Assembly (NCBI GenBank): GCA_010405405.1
Contig: MU004238.1
Coordinates: forward strand, 569,530-633,529
DNA length: 64,000 bases
Source: Microthyrium microscopicum
Lineage: Eukaryota > Ascomycota > Dothideomycetes > Microthyriales > Microthyriaceae
Direction of reading: 5' to 3'
Shown one piece after another: positions 42,243 to 51,200 of the stretch. Each line of letters starts with the position of its first letter. Position 1 is the first letter of the stretch. Made by a program: the position numbers and the translations under genes. The notes under the pieces were generated by a model. That model ran no database searches. It saw only the letters and a list, made by a program, of their open reading frames with translations, and was not told the origin of the DNA.

Positions 42243-43364
42243 CTAAAAGTCCGCCGTTGAAGCAGCAAGCGAATGTTTAACCTGACCAGCCAACCGACTT
42301 CTCAACTCCTTTACATCAGCAGACGGATCCCACAATCCCCTCTCCACCGTCGCCATAATCAATTCCTCCTCATTCAACGCCGCCACCCCTTTCTGCCCCA
42401 GCAGCAAATCGTCTTGAAGCAAGTACTTCAAATACGGCTGCGCAAACCCTTCCATCGACCACCCAGGTAACATCCGATACGGAATCCACGCTGGCGTCAA
42501 CCCATGAAATTCCGCACTATACCGAAACCAAAACTCCTGCGGCATCTGATCTGTCGGGAAAATCTCCCACCTCTTCTGCACCATCTGCTGCCGTTCAAAC
42601 ACCTTCGTCCTATGCGCCTCTGCCTGGCTCGGCAACCGCACCGTATACGGCAACGCAGGCACGATACGCGTCTTCAACCCGAACATTATTAAAGGTAGAA
42701 ATTCTCCGAATACGCATAATAGGACGACGAATATAGGCACCCGTCGTAAATCGTGCATGTTTCGCCGTATCAGCTGGAACTCTGCGCGCGTCCCGTGGTG
42801 GAAGCCGGCGGGGTCTTTGCGTTTGCTGTCAGGATCGTTGCGTTCGGCCTGGCGCAGGCGCTCTTGGATGGGCTGGGCGAACTGGCGGTTGGACCAGATT
42901 GCTTTGAGGCCGGTTTTGTAGAAGGTGAAGTAGGAGCGCGCCGTGCGGAAGAGGTGGCCTGGTGTTGAGTCGTCGGCTTTGCGGACGGGGAGTTTTAGGG
43001 GTGGTGGGCGCGTGGTTGAGGGTGGATTGTATTCGTCGCTAGGGGATGTAGCGACTTGCGTTTCGGGGGTTGCCGGGGCGGGGATTGGGAGTTTGGTTTC
43101 TGAGGGTGCTGGTGGGAGGGGTTTTGATTGCTGAGATTCTGTGCTGTAGTTTTTGTATGTCTTTTGTGGTGGTCGACGTATGGATTGGCTTGGGCTTGGG
43201 GTAGCTCCTGTATGTAAACATCGTAGTGTTTGTGTGGGTTTAGATATTATGAGAGCTCTATTAATCGATATGCAGAAGCTGTTACTCGGCGATGGATGTA
43301 GACCGAGCCCCAAAAGAGGTCTCGACCGGGAAAACACGTTCATGATGCTTTGTGAAGGGTTCAT
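42243..43364 (-). CDS. LETM1-like mitochondrial inner-membrane protein
   Basis: Single exon. From the ATG at 43364 it codes 373 residues; a second in-frame ATG at 43343 (MNVFSRSRPLLG) has the better context and may be the real start. The N-terminus is rich in Arg, Ser and Leu without acids for about 45 residues, a mitochondrial targeting sequence. A Pro/Ser-rich linker precedes the LETM1 ribosome-binding-like domain (about 170-373). This includes an Arg-rich helix (RRNMHDLRRVP), one membrane segment (FVVLLCVFGEFLPLIMFGL) and the LPYTVRLPSQ continuation. LETM1/Mdm38 proteins act in K+/H+ balance and in anchoring mitoribosomes. This protein is shorter than Mdm38 and lacks its C-terminal coiled coils, so it is a divergent relative whose exact role is open. 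Confidence 0.8.
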   Translation of the reverse strand: MNPSQSIMNVFSRSRPLLGLGLHPSPSNSFCISINRALIISKPTQTLRCLHTGATPSPSQSIRRPPQKTYKNYSTESQQSKPLPPAPSETKLPIPAPATPETQVATSPSDEYNPPSTTRPPPLKLPVRKADDSTPGHLFRTARSYFTFYKTGLKAIWSNRQFAQPIQERLRQAERNDPDSKRKDPAGFHHGTRAEFQLIRRNMHDLRRVPIFVVLLCVFGEFLPLIMFGLKTRIVPALPYTVRLPSQAEAHRTKVFERQQMVQKRWEIFPTDQMPQEFWFRYSAEFHGLTPAWIPYRMLPGWSMEGFAQPYLKYLLQDDLLLGQKGVAALNEEELIMATVERGLWDPSADVKELRSRLAGQVKHSLAASTADF

Positions 43365-43699
43365 CAAACCAGATGATATCTGGCTTTTTGGCTGGATTGA
43401 GGAAGCGCAAGTATAACGGGGAGCTTTGCTGCAAAGCTTCAAACCGTAAAAGATTCGTAATCCATTCGAGAAGGTGCGGAAAGAAAATCAAATCACTGCG
43501 ACATGTGGCAGACGAGATGTCGTGAGAAAAATTATCAGGTTTGATAGAGTAACAAATTATCCATGAGCCGTTGTTTTAAATAGCCCCCTTTCTCCTGCAT
43601 ATTGCCCCTCCCCTTTTGAGACTCCCTCGCTTCATCTTTTTGATATCCAACCACTCACTGACCCTTTCGTCTGTTCTTCGTCCATTGTTTTGCCACCAC
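43365..43699. other. Intergenic: LETM1-like promoter and secreted-protein 3' flank
   Basis: About 335 bp between two minus-strand genes. The centre contains AAATTATCC and TAAATAGCCCCC words, and 43590-43690 is CT-rich. No gene is seen. Confidence 0.45.
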
Positions 43700-44238
43700 T
43701 CAAGCGCAAAGTGTCACTAGGATTGGTCCAGGACTATAGCAACATTCAGCAGTGGTTACGAGCAGTCAGGTTCAAAACTTACGCGCAGGCAACAACATCG
43801 ATTCCACCAGGATCCCGACCCGCTGGCCACTCAAGATCACAGTTTTGGCCATGTACCGTTATCTTGCCTGGAGCGAAAGGCGCTGAATCACGTGGAACAT
43901 TGGAGATACTCAAGCTACAATTGAATCAGTTCTGAGAATTGCCTCTGTCCAAATCAAGGAACTTACAAGGTACCTGGACCGCTAACCGTGTATCCAATGT
44001 TCAGGATCTGGCTCCAATTTGGTGGACCTCCGAACTTATTGGGAGTCAATTTGATAGCGCGACCAGCGTCCAATTTGTCCTCGTTATAGGTGCCCTGTGG
44101 TCCAATGTAACCCGAGCCATCTATGCCACCTCCAGCCCTGACAGATTGGTCAAAGGTACCGAAGGGGCAATTGTTGGCAATTGTTATGCTGGCTAGGAGA
44201 CCAGCGGGGAAGAGGGAGACGATGAGCGCGAGACGCAT
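43700..44238 (-). CDS. Small secreted BYS1/thaumatin-like protein
   Basis: Three exons (43967-44238, 43783-43914, 43700-43733) give 145 residues. A signal peptide is clear (MRLALIVSLFPAGLLA), with cleavage likely before SITIANNC. The mature part of about 129 residues has four Cys (NNC, QNC, VVAC, TLC), enough for two disulfides. It is predicted to be beta-rich, and phrases such as ITIANNCPFGTF, NEDKLDAGRAIKLT and ILNIGYTVSGPG resemble BYS1-domain (yeast-phase-specific) and antigenic thaumatin-like proteins of ascomycetes. Those are abundant extracellular proteins without a defined enzymatic role. The ORF is open upstream of the ATG, but only this ATG puts the signal peptide first. Both introns have GTAAGT donors and TAG acceptors. 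Homology is by pattern only; an orphan secreted protein is the alternative. Confidence 0.7.
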
Positions 44239-45404
44239 GTTGAGATTTGGACTATCGTGGTGGTTATTAACAACTGTTGCTTGCAGGCTTATTATTGCTG
44301 GATGATCTTCCTCCAAAGACTGCGTCCCATGGCCCAGTTTTATATCCACAACGATCACCCAGGTTGACACTCCTCTCCTCAGCACACATAGCATCCATTG
44401 ACCGCCTTGAACAAACTCTGGTCGTCCAAACATGTCATATCTCCCAGCTGTCATACCGCACTTGCCATGCAATCCAACGTCCACGAGATCATGCGGGTCG
44501 CTCTGCATGGCAATCGATGCAACAGGCAGATATGCTCTATCGACAAGCTAGACACATCTAATTCAACGATTGATGCACTGTATGGCCACTCTAGGTTCGT
44601 TACACCGTGCAAGTTGCAACGAGTTGCATGGCTTGATGGAGTCTAGGTCTGCAAACCTTTCTGTCAACGTGATGGCATTGATTCCAACGGAAGGGTTTTG
44701 AAATCTCACCGCCTTTATGAACAAGAACAAGGAACCACTGCTCTATTGATGCTCTGTCAATGCTCTTCCAATGGTGTACGCTCGACCACCCATCAACCGC
44801 GGCAGTTCTGGCTAGAGAATACCTGGTCAGGAGCCACAAAATCGATATACTGAAACAAATGTACCGAAGCAGCTATTGAAGACCTGGTTGCCAGCGTCAT
44901 CGAGAATGGCTGATTGTAGATGCCGAGATCTGTATACAGAGAAGTGCACTGTGTTGCCATAGCAGCCTTGTCGCACCTTGCATTGATGGCTGTAACGACT
45001 TTGAGTAACGTAACAGCCGTTTTCTTTGCCAAAGAGTCTATGCTAGTAACTCTTCAGCAAGGGAAAGCAAACCGGACGGTGTGTGCTTTCTAGTCATCTT
45101 CCCTGTGCAAGATCCAGCTGCATCTGATATCGTATAGAGACGTTAGTGGTGGCATCACTTGTTATTGTGAACTATTGGAAAAGAGCTACGCCAACCTACG
45201 CGTTGATGAAGGTGGGTTTGGGAGTAAGGAGAGTATTTTCATCTGCTACCTAATTATAAACTATGATGGCACAAAAGCCAAAGAGGGTATCACATCCTTA
45301 ACAAAGGCAACCAATCGATAACATGTAAGGGGAAATAAGATGCCCGTCATGTGCGTTAATTCGAGATCAGAGCCACATCACTTCATCCATATTGCGAATT
45401 ATGG
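44239..45404. other. Intergenic region between secreted protein and NAB3
   Basis: This region has the promoter of the secreted-protein gene on its left and the NAB3 3' flank on its right. A minus-strand frame at 44793-45032 codes 79 residues with some helical character but no start context, signal peptide or family match. Nothing else is supported. Confidence 0.45.
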
Positions 45405-47929
45405 CTATCGCTGGTACTTAGCCAGCTGAGCCATAATCTGCTGCATATCAGGTTGCGGTGGAGGCGCTGCAGCCGAACTTGCCAAGTTCTGTCCAGCGTA
45501 GTGGACTTGCTGAGGTACAGGTTGTTGACTATTGCCAAGAAAAGCAGAAAAGTCTATCGGCTGTTGTGCTGGCTGGCCATAGCCTTGTGTTGATTGTGTG
45601 CTGGCTCCGCCCAGAAAGCGGGCGATATCGGCAGTGGTGGAAGCGTTCAGCGCGCCCGGAGTTGCTTGCGAGTTGATATTAGCAAGTAGGCCTTGGAGAT
45701 CGGTTCCAGGGCGAGAGCCGAGTTGAGCTAGAATGCTAGAGAGATCACCCATGGGAGCATGTTGTGACTGTGTAGGCGGCACGGGTGGTGCCATTCCATA
45801 GTTGGCTGGAATACCGTACGACACTGGGTAAGACGGTTTGGATGGCGCACGATTGGTGTTTTTAGCTCGCATTACCAGTTCTGTAGCAACTGGAGGATCA
45901 AGATTTTCGTATTCTGAAGAATAGTCAGTAAGAGATTAATTGCATGAAGACAAGTGGAGTCGGCATACCTTCGAAGCTCACACTTCCAACACCTCTGCTA
46001 TGGTTGAAAAGCTGGAGGGATACCTTCCCGGTTGCCATATGGCTTCGGGTAAGGCGTACGACGGCAAGTACTCCTTCCACGATTTGGCGACGGACGACAG
46101 CAAGCTCAGACAGTCTAGGACTGAGTATCAATACATCACAGCGGACTCCACGGTCATTGAAAGCCTTTTCGACATAGGCTATGAATTGTCTGTAGATATA
46201 TTAGTGGTCGGGGTGGATCTAAAAAGTACAGTAAATCTTACCTGTCCAAATCGTCAAGGACGATGATTTGTACATCTGGGACATCCTGTGGTGATCGGTA
46301 AGGCAGTGGTAAATCATCATCTGGTTCGCGACGTTGATCAGAGTGCCGACCTCCCCGGCCCGGTGGTGTACGACTTCTTCGTCTCCCGTCATAGTGATCA
46401 GGGGATCGAGCACGTCGAAAACCTCGGGGAGATGGAGAGCGGCCTGGTCTGTAATCGTCTCTTCCACGACGAGGAAGTCGGTCTCTAGGCGACTGCGCAG
46501 TATCAGAGTAACGGTCATTCCGTCCACGATCTCGATCAGGAGATCTTGATCTTCTACGTCCAGCATTGCGATCTCTTGTGCCTTTACCCTGGGGGCGCGA
46601 TATTTCAAGATCTGATGCTATTAGAAGTGCGCACAAAGATATAGATTCAGGTACTTACGCATTTTACGACCTTTCAGGGGTTTGTCTTGTTCATTATCCC
46701 TAGCTCGTTCGCAGGAATTGACTTCCAAAAACTGAACGAATCCATAAGCTTGCTTGAGGGATATTTGGCCTAGCTTTCCATATGGGCGAAATCGTCGAAA
46801 CACATCTCGCTTTGAGACTTTCTCTGTGGGTAAGTTTCCTATTCATCAATTAGCATGTTGTGATAAGATTCAAACGGATACTAAAGGTAAGAACGGATAG
46901 GCGGTTACAAAACAAAGGGTTCATACCAATGAAAAGTCTTGACCCATCAGGAAACTTCTCCCACTTTCCTTCTGCAACATTGGCTCGCTCTTCACGAACA
47001 AACTGCTCGTATTCATATTCGAGGTCTGGATTGAACTGGGTCTCCTCTTCATCTGTACCTGGACCACTATGCGACCCACCAGGAGGGCTTTGCATTGTGT
47101 TTAGCGATGGTGTTCTCTGGTGTTGGTTGTTTGCAGGAGCATTATTGTTTCCAGGAGGCAAGGGCTGCTGTGTGGATTGAGAAGCTCGATATTGGGCGGA
47201 GCCACTATTATTATGACTATGTGGGTGGTACGATCGGATATCATCTTCTGGTGCGTAGTTTGGATGGGTGGAAGGCTTTTCCTGTGGCGGTGGACGAGCA
47301 GGCAGTGATGTGCTGGGCAAAGATGGAGCGTTATTTGGTATGGAAGCAACAAGTGCGTCGTCGGTGGACTTTATGGGAGTGAGATTGGCAGCGAAATTGG
47401 GGCCGAGAGAATCGAGGAGAGCCTGAATGTTGACAGGACTCTTTAGGCTTGGGACAATTTCAGGTTGGTTTGCTGATTCTGATGCCTGGATCGTAGAGGA
47501 ATTAGGATTGTTGAGGGTGTTTTCATGGGTTTCAGTAACATTTGCGAGGGAGGAAGATGATAGCGAAGTAGCTTCATTCAAAGTCGGGCTCGATAATGCT
47601 AGCTGAGTTTGGTCTGCTCCGACATATTGTGGATACACCGATCCATTGGCAAGTACAGGAGAAACCCCGAAATTACCACCTCCGTTCGTAAAGTTCTCGA
47701 GTTTGGTGGATGGATTGTCAAACCCTGGAGCGGAGTTGTCGGTATGGATAGTGGCTGGCGCAATCACAGCAGTTTCGGCAGATTCGATAGACATTGCGGC
47801 AGCGTCCATTTGTCTTTCAAGAATAGGAATATTGGATGGGGAGGGAACGGTCAATGGCTTTGGAGATTGTGGAGTCAAGCTTTTTGCGTGACGGGTGTCG
47901 AGCGGCTCTTGCGGCGGGCTTGAACTCAT
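45405..47929 (-). CDS. NAB3: Nuclear RNA-binding protein Nab3-like (Nrd1-Nab3-Sen1 termination)
   Basis: Five exons (46927-47929, 46659-46838, 46242-46611, 45969-46189, 45405-45913) give 760 residues. Nab3 binds UCUU-type motifs and, with Nrd1 and Sen1, terminates non-coding Pol II transcripts in yeast. The N-terminal 300 residues are disordered, Ser/Asn/Pro-rich. An acidic block (DEEETQFNPDLEYEYEQ) comes before one RRM (about 331-400) with RLFIGNLPTEKVSKRDVF as RNP2 and AYGFVQFL as RNP1. Next is an Arg/Ser/Asp-rich low-complexity segment (about 400-500). Then comes a domain resembling the anticodon-binding-like fold of NCOA5 and Nab3 (VQIIVLDDLDRQFIAYVEKAF). The tail is Gln/Pro/Ala-rich, as in yeast Nab3, whose Q-rich end self-associates. 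S. pombe has a similar protein without a classical NNS complex, so the pathway here is inferred. Confidence 0.85.
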
Positions 47930-48825
47930 GAGGAGAAGAGATCAGATATAAATTGGGGCTGGCGAGATAGATGTGAAGACAAATTTGGTGGATTTCACGA
48001 GAACCAGAGGCTTGCAAGGCTGTCAGAGATGGGTTGGGAATGTATCATAGTAGGCAGACTAGATCATCAGGCTGAGAGGAAGCTGGACGATGGCAAGTGG
48101 GACTAGGCTGATAGATATTTGGCAGCACGGAAGGTGGTCTGAAGTGTGGAGGGCAACAGATAGGAGTTTGATGTGTTGAACGTGTGACTAGTATGCTGGG
48201 CGGTAGATAGACAAATAGAGTACACTATCAAACAAGTCGAACAGCAGCTGAGGGAGATACTGTAAGTTGGTGAGAGAGGAGGTTGAAGGATGCAGGTGAG
48301 GAAGTGAAGAAGCGGAGAGTTGGAAGTGGGAGAGAGCCCACAAGCCCTGGGATGGATGGGTTGGTTGGGTGCAGAGGTGGGTGGGTGGTGGCTTCCTTCC
48401 GCGGTTGAAGTTAAAAGCTTTTTGAGGGAAGGCGCGGTCCGCAAACCAATAGAAGGTAGGCAGCCGCATCTGATCTTGATGACTCAGCTTTATTGTCTAT
48501 ATCTTGTACTCTACTCTACTCTCTACCGCACTTAACATGAGGATTCACAAACACTTAACTGGATCATACTAGAGTATGCGGCGGCTTGAAAGTCGTTACA
48601 GGCTCTGTTCTTCGGCCTTTATGATAAGACTATGAAAAGACAGAAAAAACGCAAGTCTTTTCTGTGTGAATAAACATTGAAGCAAGCTAATAGACTCCAG
48701 CCCCTAGCTCGGGTCAAACATTGCCCCATCAATCAACCGTTTTTTGCCTTGATACTTGCTACAAACTTAGAGTATAGACAGCAACATCCTGCATTGCATC
48801 TTGGCCTATACATGAATCAATTCAA
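47930..48825. other. Divergent upstream region of NAB3 and the GGQ factor gene
   Basis: About 0.9 kb. A long GA-rich tract (48240-48370, CT-rich on the NAB3 strand) suggests the NAB3 leader. A short TACTCTACTCTACTCTC repeat lies near 48505-48525. No gene is supported. Confidence 0.5.
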
Positions 48826-49473
48826 ATGCTCCAATGCATGAAAATCCTTGTAATCAGACCTTCCTTCATACACCAACGCGTCCCTTTACAATGTATCAGA
48901 CGCCTTCATCAAGATGACTTTGCAGCCGCCAGGTCTTGGATGGAATCTTTCACTCCTGCATCTGTGCCCGCTCGGATATGTGATTTTTCATTCAGTAGAT
49001 CATCTGGCCCGGGAGGCCAGAATGTCAACAAGTTTGTCAATCTTTGCGCTCCTGCAAGTATTTGCTAAGTCTTCCAGAGTCAACTCAAAAGCCACGTTGA
49101 AGATATCGTTGGATAATCTTCTACCTTTGCTTCCAGCCATCTTGCACCAGCCCATCCGTGATTCTCAACATTACGCCGCCAAATCAAACAGTCTCATCAT
49201 CCAGGCTGATGGCAGCCGAAAGCAAACCGACAATAGTCAGGATTGTCTCAGTCGCTTGCACCAGCACATAATCCATCTTGCTCAGCAGGTCATTCCAGGC
49301 GAGACATCTGATGCTCAACGTGAACGTGTAAAGCAGCTGTAAGTGTTTTAGCGCGTGTCTAATCTACAAACTAATTGTTGTCTAGGCAAGCTGCTGAAAA
49401 GGAACGTCGGGTTCGCCAAAAGAAGATGCATAGCCTCAAAAAGGCGAGTCGTCGTAGTCGCGGAGATGAATGA
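48826..49473 (+). CDS. Mitochondrial GGQ peptidyl-tRNA hydrolase/rescue factor (ICT1/Pth4-like)
   Basis: This is a short class-I release-factor-like protein that hydrolyses peptidyl-tRNA on stalled mitoribosomes. Three exons (48826-49031, 49078-49338, 49386-49473) give 184 residues. The N-terminus is a likely mitochondrial targeting peptide (RPSFIHQRVPLQCIRRLH). The catalytic loop FSRSSGPGGQNVNKVNSKA carries the invariant GGQ, and the first intron lies right after NVN. The C-terminus is strongly basic (RRVRQKKMHSLKKASRRSR), as in ICT1, where the tail enters the empty mRNA channel. No codon-recognition domain is present. An ATG four codons downstream (MKILVIRP) is an alternative start. The stop codon lies 6 bp from the UTP6 stop on the other strand. 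Confidence 0.9.
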
Positions 49474-49479
49474 TGGCAT

Positions 49480-50864
49480 TCATCCAGTCGTTTCCAGCTC
49501 TTCGTACTTTGAACGGAGTACTTGATTGGAAAAATCCTGCTTCAACGCGAATTTCAGAAGCATTCTTGCCTCCACCAGTTGTTTGTTGGCTTGCAGCGTA
49601 TTGATCAAATCACCCGCTTTCGTCGAACCCATGATCTTGACTGTTTGCTTCAAAACATTTGAGATGACCTGTTGGAGCTCCTCATCAATTGTATCATCAA
49701 GCGCAAGAGGCAGAAGCGCGAGAGCTGCCTTCTCTGCAATGGAAAATCTGGTTTTGGTCTTACGTTGCTGTACAATAGTGGCGCGCAGCAATTGGAGAGA
49801 GTGGCGCAGAGCCATTGGAAATTTTGGCGAATCTGTTTCAATTCCAACCAAAGGCAGTTTGAATGAACAGATTGCCCACTCGGCTGGGGCGGGAACTTGA
49901 CGTCCTAGCACATGAACAATGTGCTTCAGGATCTTGGAGCAGCAAGTCAAGTGGGAGAATCCCGTTATCAGGTCGAACAGCTGCTCTGCAAATTCTGCAT
50001 CATCCTCAAATTCTTGCATCGCCGCATCGAAAATGGCGATTGGAATGGCTCCGGTCAAGGCTGGTGTTGTAGCCAAGGTCTCCAGGGCGGTCTTGTCCGT
50101 TCGGATAGCCGGTGTCGTGGTTTCGTCGATCTCGGCATTGCCACCTATCGCTTCGCCGTCTTGGGATGTGGATCCGTTGGATGAAGTAGCTGAGACGGCG
50201 ACTCGTGGATTACCGCCCAATCCTTCAATATTATCCATAGTTTTTGCGATGTAGCGCATCTCCAGTCGGCAGTGTTCCAGCCATAACTGCTTCTCTTTTG
50301 GACAGAACCTCAACCCTCTCTGAAAGTACGACCTCGCTGCATTGAATTCGCCTTGATCATCCGCCGAGTATTTAGCAGCCAATATCCACAAACTAGGTTC
50401 GGTTGGGTGTAATCGTAGAACATCAGTCAGGATTCTGCCCACTCGTTTATGGGCACGAACACTCCGAGTATAGTCTAGGTATTGCATCCAGAGTCTGAGG
50501 TCTCCAGGATGTTTTCGAGTCGCTCGTTGAAAGATGAAAAAGGTTCGTCGCTGTCCGTTGTATCCAAAATTCTTTACTCCGAGTCGGCGAATGCGCTTCT
50601 TCTTGAGAGCGTCGACATTTTGTTCGTATGCCACGTAGCGAATGTAATCGGATGCAGGTGCCCCACGAGCGTTGATTATGTGTTCAAAGTCGGATCGTTT
50701 CTTAGCTATTGCCGAAATCTCGTCCTGGGTCGTAAAATTAGAAGATCTTCCTTAGCTGGCCATAAATAACGCACCTGGGTGAAGATATCTTTCCGTAGAA
50801 GTTCCTGGAGTTCTGGCACCGACTGTTCCAAGAAGAACCGCGCGCGGTCACTAGCATTTGCCAT
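49480..50864 (-). CDS. UTP6: U3 snoRNP / SSU processome protein Utp6
   Basis: Utp6 is part of the UTP-B complex in the small-subunit processome, acting in the nucleolus on 18S rRNA maturation. Two exons (50775-50864, 49480-50724) give 444 residues, the normal length. The conserved N-terminal block is clear: VPELQELLRKDIFTQ, then DEISAIAKKRSDFEHIINARG, then ADYIRYVAYEQN-type sequence with LKKKRIRRLGVKN. Half-a-TPR (HAT) repeats follow (FFIFQRATRKHPGDLRLWMQYLDY; ILTDVLRLHPTEPSLWILAAK; YFQRGLRFCPKEKQLWLEHCRLE). The rest is helical. The donor is GTGCGT rather than GTAAGT, with ACCCAG at both exon-intron junctions. The gene is divergent from CWH43 across 336 bp and convergent with the GGQ factor gene. 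Confidence 0.93.
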
Positions 50865-51200
50865 GGTGTCTCGATCAGCGCAAAGTCAATTCGCAAGCTT
50901 GACGATGAAGTTGAGAAAATAAAAAGAGGCCGCCCAGAAAAAGATTCTGGTTGAGAATTGGCGGGGTCTTGGCAGCGTGCGACAGGGATGATGTAAGAGG
51001 CTAAAGCTCGGCAGCCCCATAGAGTTTATGCAGAGCCTCCTCTCCTTTAGTAAACCTTGGAAGCCATCCGCGTGTTTCCAGAAAGGCCATTCTGTATTCA
51101 GGAGGGAATACACCACCCAGTTCATCGCTCATTCTGTCCTTTCATTCTTGTCCTTCTCTTCATTCTGCATGCTTGTATAGACTTTCTTGATTCCGGCACA
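50865..51200. promoter_or_regulatory. Shared divergent promoter of UTP6 and CWH43
   Basis: Only 336 bp separate the two start codons, so both promoters must lie here. The stretch includes GATGAAG/GATGATG words close to the PAC-like GATGAG core and a CATTCTTGTCCTTCTCTTC pyrimidine tract before CWH43. Function is inferred from position. Confidence 0.4.

Noticed and set aside
44793-45032. Minus-strand frame of 79 codons with an Ala/Leu-rich helical look
   Set aside because: Considered as an HsbA-like secreted protein, but it lacks a signal peptide and the Cys/hydrophobic pattern, and no upstream exon completes it.
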